Shown here: positions 46,801 to 58,800 of the stretch, piece by piece | Position numbering within the stretch: position 1 is the stretch's first letter | Layout of the letters: the number at the start of each line of letters is the position of its first letter | Assembly (NCBI GenBank): GCA_903813345.2 | Contig: CAIIXF020000002.1 | Coordinates: 5,618,001 to 5,682,000 of the forward strand | Direction of reading: 5' to 3' | Source: Owenia fusiformis | Taxonomy: Eukaryota > Annelida > Polychaeta > Sabellida > Oweniidae | Length of the DNA stretch: 64,000 bases | Position numbers and translations under genes: made by a program | The notes under the pieces: model-generated | What the model saw: the letters and a program-made list of their open reading frames with translations, nothing else | Databases searched by the model: none | What the model was told of the DNA's origin: nothing

Positions 46801-49800
46801 AAAAATCATTTTTGGCTTGTTTATGTCACAATCACCCCCCCCCCCCCCCCCCGACTGAAAACCGAAATATTTTTGGCAATCACACTCCCCCCCTGACTGA
46901 AAGTAGGCTACGCCCCTGATATCTGTTATTGTGTTATAACAATAAACTATATTTATATTGTGAGCATTTATGGGTTTTGATAACACTAGGCTTTATACGT
47001 GTATAATTAATCAAATTTAATATTGTATCATGTTGGCTAAATCGTTTCAAGTGAAGAATTAAGAACTGTAATCGGGGTTTGCTTAGTTTGAGCAAGGGAA
47101 CAAAATGTAATCAGACGGACGTATTAATTAATATTTGTTTTGATAAATGAGTATTATAGCTTATAGGCAGTATCGTGGGAACCAAGTAATCGTGTATAGG
47201 ATTATTTTTTGTTTACTTCAGAATTGAGTGAACCATCTGTAGTTTTAAAAACAAGGATCAATAAATACATCGAATCAAGATCAAATATTAGAAATCTATT
47301 TTTGACTGGACAAATTCTTGTTCTCGAATGTCAAACAGAACCTTCATTATCTTTATTCATTTTGAACTTTGATTTGAATTATTTCAATCAAACGTGTGCT
47401 CCGAGCTAATACTATTAATTGAAAAAATGTTGCAATAGGGGGGGGGGCATTCCCAGCTAACAATTTTACGTTGTGATAACGTCGTCAGAATATATGTCTC
47501 AAGTTGTAGCAACGTTAATATGGAACGTTGTAGGTACAGGAAGGTGTGGACTAGCACAGATGTTTAAAGAACGTTACATTTGACTTAAATATCACGTGTC
47601 AGGAACGTAGTAGCGACCTTAAGAATTACGTCGCCAAAATAACGAAACTGTAACGTACTTACATTACGTCATATATACGTGGCCAATCTAAATTTCTGGT
47701 AACGTTGATATGGAACGTTGTAGGTACAGGAAGGTGTGGACTCGCACAGATGTTTAAAGAACGTTACATTTGACTTAAATATCACGTGTCAGGAACGTAG
47801 TAGCGACCTTAACAATTACGTTGCCAAAATAACGAAACTGTAACGTACTTACATTACGTCATATATACGTGGCCAATCTAAATTTCTGGTAACGTTGATA
47901 TGGAACGTTGTAGGTACAGGAAGGTGTGGACTCGCATAGATGTTTAAAGAACGTTACATTCGACTTAAATATCACGTGTCAGGAACGTAGTAGCGACCTT
48001 AACAATTACGTCACCAAAATAACGAAAATGTAACGTACTTACATTACGTCATAAATACGTGGCCAATCTAAATTTCTGGTAACGTTGATATGGAACGTTG
48101 TAGGTACAGGAATGTGTGGACTCGCACAGATGTTTAAAGAACGTTACATTTGACTTAAATATCACGTGTCAGGAACGTAGTAGCGACCTTAACAATTACG
48201 TCACCAAAATAACGAAAATGTAACGTACTTACATTACGTCATAAATACGTGGCCAATCTAAATTTCTGGTAACGTTGATATGGAACGTTGTAGGTACAGG
48301 AAGGTGTGGACTCGCATAGATGTTTAAAGAACGTTACATTTGACTTAAATATCACGTGTCAGGAACGTAGTAGCGACCTTTACAATTACGTCACCAAAAT
48401 AACGAAAATGTAACGTACTTACATTACGTCATATATACGTGGCCAATCTAAATTTCTAGTAACGTTGATATGGAACGTTGTAGGTACAGGAAGGTGTGGA
48501 CTCGCACAGATGTTTAAAGAACGTTACATTTGACTTAAATATCACTTGTCAGGAACGTAGTAGCGACCTTAACAATTACGTTGCCAAAATAACGAAACTG
48601 TAACGTACTTACATTACGTCATATATACGTGGCCAATCTAAATTTCTGGTAACGTTGATATGGAACGTTGTAGGTACAGGAAGGTGTGGACTCGCATAGA
48701 TGTTTAAAGAACGTTACATTTGACTTAAATATCACGTGTCAGGAACGTAGTGGCGACCTTAACAATTACGTCACCAAAATAACGAAAATGTAACGTACTT
48801 ACATTACGTCATAAATACGTGGCCAATCTAAATTTCTGGTAACGTTGATATGGAACGTTGTAGGTACAGGAAGGTGTGGACTCGCATAGATGTTTAAAGA
48901 ACGTTACATTTGACTTAAATATCACGTGTCAGGAACGTAGTAGCGACCTTAACAATTACGTCACCAAAATAACGAAAATGTAACGTACTTACATTACGTC
49001 ATAAATACGTGGCCAATCTAAATTTCTGGTAACGTTGATATGGAACGTTGTAGGTACAGGAAGGTGTGGACTCGCACAGATGTTTAAAGAACGTTACATT
49101 TGACTTAAATATCACGTGCCAGGAACGTAGAACCAACCTAAACGATAACTTAGCAAAAATAACGAGACTGTAATGTGCTTATGCAACGTCACATATACGT
49201 GGCCAGTTTTAAGTTCTGGTACGTTAATTATGGAACGTTGTAGGTACAGGAAGGTGTGGACTCGCACAGATGTTCAAAGAACGTTACATTTGACTTAAAT
49301 ATCACGTGCCAGGAACGTAGAACCAACCTAAACGATAACTTCGCAAAAATAACGAGACTGTAATGTGCTTATGCAACGTCACATATACGTGGCCGGTTTA
49401 AAGTTCTGGTACGTTAATTATGGAACGTTGTAGGTACAGGAAGGTGTGGACTCGCACAGATGTTCAAAGAACGTTACATTTGACTTAAATATCACGTGCC
49501 AGGAACGTAGAACCAACCTAAACGATAACTTCGCAAAAATAACGAGACTGTAATGTGCTTATGCAACGTCACATATACGTGGCCAGTTTTAAGTTCTGGT
49601 ACGTTAATTATGGAACGTTGTAGGTACAGGAAGGTGTGGACTCGCACAGATGTTCAAAGAACGTTACATTTGACTTAAATATCACGTGCCAGGAATGTAG
49701 AACCAACCTTAACAATGAATTCGCAAAAATAGTGAGACTGTAATGTGCTTATGCAACGTAACATATACCTGGCCAGTTTAAAGTTCTGGTAACGTTTATC

Positions 49801-52800
49801 TTGGAACGATGTAGGCACAGGAAGGTCTGGACTTGCACAGATGTTTATACAACGTTACATTTTACTTAAATAACATGTGCTAGGAATGTAGTAGCAACCT
49901 TAACAATGACTGCAAAAATAAAATGACAGACTGTAACGTGCTTATGCAACGTCACATATACGTGGCCAAGTTAAAGTTCTGGTTACATTAATTATAGAAC
50001 GTTGTAGGCAAAGGAAAGTGTGGACACGCATAAATGAGTATACAAGTTACGATCGACTTAGATATCACGAGCCAGGAATGTAGTACCAACCTTAACAACG
50101 ACTTTGCCAAAATAAAGAGACTATAACGTGCTTGTCACATACATGGCAAATTCATAACTTCTGGTTACATCAAGTTAGGACAACACATGCAAGGATATTC
50201 TAGTAACCTTAATTATGACATCAACAAGATATAGTGATAGTAGTGACTAACTTCCAGTTAAATGAATCATTACATGAACATATAGCTAATTTAAAGTTCC
50301 TGTACAGGAAGATGTAGACACCGATGTTCAGTAAAATTATATATAACACACTAAGCCTAACATTTTCACATGTGAAGGTAAAACACAACTAACTTATGCT
50401 TTGACTTATTGACAAATGTATATTGTTTTTCCAATAATTAATGAGTTAATACACAAGAAATTTTTTGAGCATCCAAATAGAGAATATTGACACACAGAAT
50501 TGAACTTAAATATAATCACAGTCTCGTATGTCATCTATCAAAAAAATCTATCCTATCGTTAATAAGTTTTATTAAGTATTTTATTAACCCCTAAACGGTT
50601 AAGGGGGTGGGGAGATTTGCCGTTCTGGCTTGTCTTAAAATTGAATTAGGCATATTTTAACTAATAAATTGTGACTAACCCCCCCCCCTTAGAAATGATA
50701 AACCCCCATGTTTTTAAAATATGAATTTCTTCATTAATAATGGCTCAATATAGTTATAAGAAAACTCAAAATACTGGGAGTTGAATACTTGTTACCTTTC
50801 CAATGATACCTATATATATAAGTTATTTAATGGGAGATTTTTGATAGAGGGTATATCTGAGGGAAATACAATATATCTACCTGAGGGACCGTAGGTTGAT
50901 ATATTGTATTTACTGAGGGATATACACTGTATCAAAAATCGAGCACTTAATAACTGATTTATCCTTTACTTAGTAGATTATGAGAATTAAATATGCATTG
51001 AATGTTAGGGAACTCTAATGTAGTAATTCAAACGATAATTACAATCAAAACATGAATATTTTATTTAAAGGCCTCAACAGCTTTTAACATTTTATAGTGT
51101 ATGAAATTAATATTTATCAAAGATAACCAAAGTATATCCCAGGAATTCAAATAAGCACTGAAAAGAAATTCCCAGTGATTGCTGATGAGCGGATGATATA
51201 TATATATGTATTCCATACCTACTGAGGTTCTAGGTACATAACGAGCGGGAATATATACTGTATCTAGCCAAGGCCCGGGATGGATACACGCTGCATCCAT
51301 CCTGGTCCCGCTCCTGAAATTTTTTTTCACAATTTTTTCAATTTTTTTTCAATTTTTTCACATTTTTTTAAAAAAAAATTTCACATTTTTTCAAATTTTA
51401 TTTTTCAAAATATGAGTTATATGAGTTTGATAATCTCAGAAACTTAAAAAAACATTTTATAACACAAAGAAATGCGTATCTTAAGTACTGTAAAACGGGT
51501 ATTGTTAGCGAGGGGTAATTGTTAGCGGTTGTTAGCGATCGCTATAGTTTCGCAAAAAAATCAATTTGCTAAAATAAACCGGGCGTATCCAAAACCTCCC
51601 AGTACATAACCGTTATATATCTCCCGCTAAACTCAGATATCAATTATATTCCTGCATGTTATTTACCTATAACACTACTAAGTATGGGATTAACCTTTGA
51701 TGATATTTCGATATTTCATTTCCGAGATTGTGCCCAGATCTCGGCAGATTTATTCACCCCCTTTACTATGAATGTAATTATCTATAGCCTAACTGTTTAG
51801 GGGTTATATTGTTATTTTTCTGAACGGGAATGAATAAATATTCTAATTTGAGCTCGAACAAATGCTCTATTAGTTAACATGGTATTGATTTTCAAAAAGC
51901 AATAATGACCATTTTAAGTTGGGAATAAATCTAGAAAGGTAGAGATTAAAAGGTGGATTGGATCGAGTAGATTGGATTCATGTAAAAGGTGGATTGGATC
52001 GGGAATCTTCAAAATGTGGAATTTCTTATGAAAAAAAATTCCTGTTGATCTCCCTCTAAACAATTTCCCTCTACAGTATTACAGGTCCATTTTGAGAAAT
52101 CAGAACAAAGCAATGACAAATACATACTCCAATTAGTTCATGGACACTCTTAAGTATTTAACCGCTTTCCCTTGTAAATCAACTTTTGTAAGACATAGAT
52201 CTTTAGAAAAAGAAAACCTGTCATTCAAATTGATGTGTGAATGTTCATAAAACATTTCTGGTTTGTTCAGTTTGGATTGAAAACAGATGATATGGATCTT
52301 CAAACCAGTCTGCCTTATGATTTATGAAATCTCTCAAATTACACTTGGAATGAATAAGATCGTGTATCAGAAAGCGGGTACCAGGTCATCCTTCTAGCCC
52401 ACCCAAGCAAGATAATATTACATCTATTATTTGACATTGTGCAAGTGAAGAGAACACCAGTCTTCCTAAAGGGTGATCAATAGAATTTTTAAGGGAAAAT
52501 CCATATTTTGAAGGTAGCCAATCCAATCCACCTTTTACATGAATCCAATCCACTCGATCCAATCCACCTTTTAATCTTTACCTCTAGAAAAATTGCATGT
52601 TTCAGATATGGAGCCATTATATCTATGCAATCTTAAAAGTACTGTCCCGTTACTTGTTACAGAGATAAAAATTTAATTCAAACTGGCTCGCTTCTCGGAA
52701 CAGATATTGTTTATGCTAAGTGTTCATTTTTCCTAGAAAGCATGAGCTCTCATTGGTCCTCATCACTTTCCAAATGTTTTTTCAAATGACTTGTACAGCT

Positions 52801-55800
52801 CAGTCGTTGTTTCCCTGGTTGCATGTTTAACACATTGCCATTTCTGCTTGTTTTTGGACATTTTCCTGGAAAAAATCAATCTATTGAAAAGTATGAAATG
52901 TAACCTGTATACCCATACCCACTCTGTATATTTTGCAGTGTCATTTTCAACCAAAATTGAGCTAGCGATCTATTCTTTACAATCTCAGATACAATATGTC
53001 TCAAAGGTCTACAATGTGTTGTAAATCAGTAAGTTATTGAGGATTAAAAGTGCGAAAATCTGGAAATTTTTTAAATTCTTCCAAATATAAATATGGAAGC
53101 CATATATATAAATTAAAATACATAATTGTAAAATTCTTTGGTAAAATACTCTAGTAGTAAGTCTGCACTTTATATTTTTAGAATAGAATGACAAGGATCT
53201 TGCTAGATTTGATTCTGCTGTAAACTTAATATATATAAAATACTTCTATAATGAATAATAGATTAACCTGGACTTACCGAAGTCACTTTCCTCGCAACTC
53301 CCCAAGCTCAGAGGACTCTAGACTGCCTAACTTCCAAACTGTCAAATGTTCCATTCTGCTTGTACTGCTAGTTTGTCTGAAATATTTTAGAGACTTGTAG
53401 TACAAACATTTTATTAGTTGGTTATCTGAAAATGCACCTGAGGGTGTAATCTTTCTTCCACCAGATCTGATCTTTGTCTCAGGAGACTTTTTGGGACTAC
53501 TCTGGGGTAAAACAATCCCTATGCTCATCTGTTTATAGATCCCTAGTAGCTTTTTGTACTATCCTTTTGTATTTCTACAGTAGAATCATATAGCCAAAAC
53601 ATTCCTTCGTTGACTCTCATAATCTTCATCCAATGATCTAACTAGAGATCTATTTATTAAAATATTCTATTGGATAATAATTTGAAATGTTGGAACGGTA
53701 GGAAAGTATATACCTGAGAATGACTCTTAACTTTCTGAGATAAAATATGGCAGGTCAACTTCGGGTCAGTGTGACACCTCTAGAAATAATATAGGCCTAC
53801 CTGATTAGCATAACACCACTCATCTCAACACAGCCAAAATCATCTCAGGGTTATCATGGGTGAAGGCTACAACAATCCTGAAAACAGAATAGGTAGATGG
53901 GAAAATAGAGGACAATAGTAGTACTTTAAAAGACTGTTACTTTATTTTATACTTTTATTTCAAATTGTATTGATTAAGATAAGACCTTTAAATGGTGAAT
54001 ATGATGAGTAAATCTACTGAGATGTTTTAACATTGTGTCAATCAGGATTAAGTTCAAACCTTTTAAAAGAACTTAATTATATAGCAGTCATACTTTTAAA
54101 ATTTGCACAGGGTGCCAAATTAAATAGCACCAAATTAAAGCAATTTACAGTATCTCATTTGCTGTGAAACTGTGAAAGTTAAATAATAACTGCATAAATA
54201 CAAATGAATACTTTCTGAAGCAAGGAGCCACAAATGATGCAAGTTAATTAAATCAAACGATGAAATAATATACCTGATTAGTATGAAACACCATCATCTA
54301 AACACAACCAACAAGGTCTCAGGGTTATCATGGATGAAAGCTACAAAAATCTGGTTCATCTCCTACTTCTGAAAACAGAGTAGAGAACTATTGTACACTA
54401 AGATGGAAAAACAGATGACAATAGTAGTTTTTTTAAAGGCTGATAAAAGTTAACTTAAAAGAAATTAACTTTCATTGAATTCGATCAATAAAAACAAAGC
54501 TTAATTTCAGATTTGCTGAAGATGAAATACACTTTTCAGTCTCTATCAATTGTTAAAAGGCGTGTGCTTATAACAAACACCATTTCGATTAAAAATATAA
54601 ATATCAATAATCAGGCCCGTAGCCAGGATTTGCCAAGGGGGGTTCATTTTTCCAAAATTTCCAGGGGGGTTCACATTTGACAATTTTGGCCCAAATATGG
54701 ACAAAATCACTTGAGAAATGCTCAAAATGGTGAAAACTGCATGATTTTGAAAGAATTTTTGGCCAGGGGGGGTTCGCCCGAACCCTGCGAACCCCCCTGG
54801 CTACGGGCCTGATAATCATACAGTTTCAAGGAAGGTTGAAGTTCACCTTTCAGTCTCCGTAAATTGGTAAAGGGTGTATGCTTAATATGCTTAATAACAG
54901 ACACATTTCCACATCAAAAACTGTCAAAGGCGAACCTAAATCATAATGGATAATGTTTGATTTTAAATTAAATTCACAAAATTTTGCCAGGCATATGTTA
55001 TATACATATTAATACTAGCCTAAATAAATTTCACCCTATGCAGACAGAGCCTGTGGGAAATATTGGGTGCGGCGCAAATGAGCGGAGGGTGCGGAGCTAA
55101 CGGTCATTTTTGAATTTAAAATTGGGATATTTCTGAAACTAAGCCGTTTTGGGACTTCAAATATACCAAGATATGTGTATTTGACACCAAATATCAATAA
55201 AATTGTGAAAATAGTAGTGCAATTCATTTTATAGCGACGCAGTATGCCTTAAACATTTCCCAGACCTATATATTTTGAGACTATACTTTTAATACTGCGT
55301 CCCCAGCATTCATAAAAATGGTGTTCAAGATACACTACCCATGCAAATTATTTTTGCATCTTGGAAGCCAGGCAGTATCTGTGTGATTTTATAAAAATTC
55401 GGAAATGTTCTTCAGATATGAGCCCCCTCTAAATATTGGGTGCGGAGGTACGTTTATGGAGCTCCTCCGCACCCAATATTTAGAGGGGGCTCATATCTGA
55501 AAAACATTTCCGAATTTTTATAAAAGCACACAGATACTGCCTGGCTTCCAAGATGCAAAAATAATTTGTATAGATAGTGAACCTTGAACACCATTTTTTA
55601 TGAATGCTGGGGACTCAGTATTAAAAGGATAATTTCAAAATATATAGGTCTGGGAAAGGTTTAAGGCACACTGCGTCGCTACAAAATGAATTGCGCTACT
55701 ATTTTCACAATTGTATTGATATTTGGTGTCAAATACACATATCTTGGTATATTTGAAGTCCCAAAACGGCTTAGTTTCAGAAATATCCCAAATTTAAATT

Positions 55801-58800
55801 CAAAAATGACCGTTAGCTCCGCACCCTCCGCTCATTTGCTCCGCACCCAATATTTCCCACAGGCTCTGTCTGCATAGGGTGAATTTTGGAACATAAATAA
55901 ATGACATGTGAATTTGCTGAAGTGACGATTTCCCATGTTAAAAATAAGAGAATTTTAGAGAGACCATACATCATGCGATTTATCGCATTCTACCCCCACT
56001 TTAACAAAAAACCTGTATGGCCCAGTTATCTACGCCTGACGTTGTTGGTCTACGACATTTCAGAATCAGGGAGTGGATAACAGGGCCAGACGAGTTTGGT
56101 TACCCCCACTTATGTTTTTTACAAATTTAAGTGGGGGTCGTAGAGTAGATGAGATTACAGTAAAATTTTGAATGTTTGGAACTTCTCTGAATCTAAAAAA
56201 TAAGCAATTAAAGGACCACATTGAAACAGAACATGTAAAAATAGAAACATTTATACATGTTCTTACTTTTGTTTATTTTTGTTTGTTTTGTAGTTTAGCT
56301 ATCATATCTGTGACCTCATATTTCAATGCTTCTCTGGCATGTTATTTTCAAAAAAATTAAAGAACTCCCTAAATATAGTATGCTATCTATTCACTGGTGA
56401 TCCGCTCGATTACACTGGTTACCGTAACGGTTCGTTTTGGTAACAAAATGTCGGAACGTCGAAGGTACGATTTTTCTTTTTTCCTTATTTCACGCATTGT
56501 AGGCAGAATCCCCACAACATTTTTTCTCACAAACATGTATCAGCATCATATGTTTTAGACAAGGCATTAACATGACAAAATGTCACCACCTATTTGCTCA
56601 CAATATTATGAGTTCAAACTTAAGTCAGATTTGAATTTCTGAGAACTTGTAAAGTCAAATTTGAACTTCTGAAAAGATGTAGATGATTTTGAAAAAAAAA
56701 ATTGGTCAATTTGAAGCAAGTTGAAAACAGACCTTTTTGACCTTTTTTGATCTTGAGAAGGTCATTAAAGGTCAAATGTCAAATCTAAAGTCAGATTTGA
56801 ATTTCTGAGAACATGTAGATGATTTTGAAAAAAAAAATTAGTCAATTTGAAGCAAGTTGAAAAAAGACCTTTTAGACCTTTTTTGACCTTGAGAAGGTCA
56901 TTGAAGGTCAAATGTCAAATCTAAAGTCAAATGTAAAGTCATATTTGAATTTTTGAGAACATGTAGATGATTTTGAAAAAAAACTTAGTCAATTTGAAGC
57001 AAGATGAAAAAATACCTTTTTGACCTTTTTTGACATTGAGAAGGTCATTGAAGGTCAAATGTCAAATCTAAATTCAGATTTGAATTTCTGAGAACATGTA
57101 GATGATTTTGAAAAAAAAATTTAGTCAATTTGAAGCAAGTTGAAAAGATACCTTTTTGACCTTTTTTGACTTTGAGAAGGTCATTAAAGGTCAAATGTCA
57201 AATCTTAAGTCAAATCTAAAGTCAGATTTGAATTTCTGAGAACACGTAGATGATTTTGAAAATTTTTTTTAGTCAATTTGAAGCAAGTTGAAAACAGACC
57301 TTTTTGACCTTTTTTGACCTTGAGAAGGTCATTTAAGGTCAAATCTAAAGTCAGATTTGAATTTCTGAGAACATGTAGATGATTTTGAAAAGAAAAAATT
57401 AGTCAATTTGAAGCAAGTTGAAAAAAGACCTTTTTGACCTTTTTTGACCTTGAGAAGGTCATTGAAGGTCAAATGTCAAATCTAAAGTCATATTTGAATT
57501 TCTGAGAACATGTAGATGATTTTGAAAAAAAATTTAGTCAATTTGAAGCAAGATGAAAAAATACCTTTTTGACCTTTTTTGACATTGAGAAGGTCATTGA
57601 AGGTCAAATGTCAAATCTTAAGTCAGATTTGAATTTCTGAGAACATGTAGATGATTTTGAAAAAAAAATTTAGTCAATTTGAAGCAAGTTGAAAAAAGAC
57701 CTTTTTGACCTTTTTTTACTTTTAGAAGGTCATTGAAGGTCAAATGTCAAATCTTTAGTCAAATCTAAAGTCAGATTTGAATTTCTGAGAACACGTAGAT
57801 GATTTTGAAAATTTTTTTTAGTCAATTTGAAGCAAGTTGAAAACAGACCTTTTTGACCTTTTTTGACCTTGAGAAGCTCATTGAAGGTCAAATGTCAAAT
57901 CTTAAGTCAGATTTGAATTTCTGAGAACATGTAGATGATTTTGAAAAAAAAAATTAGTCAATTTGAAGCAAGTTGAAAACAGACCTTTTTGACCTTTTTG
58001 ACCTTGAGAAGGTCATTGAAGGTCAAATGTCAAATCTAAAGTCAGATTTGAATTTCTGAGAACATGTAGATGATTTTGAAAAAAAACTTAGTCAATTTGA
58101 AGCAAGTTGAAAAAAGACCTTTTTGACCTTTTTTGACTTTGAGAAGGTCATTGAAGGTCAAATGTCAAATCTTAAGTCAAATCTAAAGTCAGATTTGAAT
58201 TTCTGAGAACACGTAGATGATTTTGAAAAAATTTTTTAGTCAATTTTAAGCAAGTTGAAAACAGACCTTTTTGACCTTTTTTGACCTTGAGAAGGTCATT
58301 GAAGGTCAAATGTCAAATCTTAAGTCAGATTTGAATTTCTGAGAACACGTAGATGATTTTGAAAAAAAAAATAAGTCAATTTGAAGCAAGTTGAAAACAG
58401 ACCTTTTTGACCTTTTTGACCTTGAGAAGGTCATTGAAGGTCAAATGTCAAATCTAAAGTCAGATTTGAAGGTCAAATATCAAATCTAAAGTCAGATTTG
58501 AATTTCTGAGAACATGTAGATGATTTTGAAAAAAAATTTAGTCAATGTGAAGCAAGTTGAAAAAAGACCTTTTTGACCTTGAGAAGGTCATTGAAGGTCA
58601 AATGTCAAATCTAAAGTCAGATTTGAACTTCTGAAAACATGTAGATGATTTAGAAAAAAATTGAAGTCAGTCTAAACAGTATTTGTTAAGTTATAGGAAG
58701 TTGTAAGAAATTGTTACAGACGCCGGACGCCAACCGCCGGACGCCAACCACCAACCGCCGTCGCAAAAAAACGGAGACCATAACAATATGTCACCACTTT

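Noticed and set aside
47209-47409. Open frame that could be an EGF-gene exon
   Set aside because: It is on the wrong strand for that gene and has no EGF cysteine pattern or splice sites.
47520-50300. CRISPR-like regular array
   Set aside because: The whole 190-bp unit repeats with no unique spacers, in animal DNA; it is a tandem satellite.
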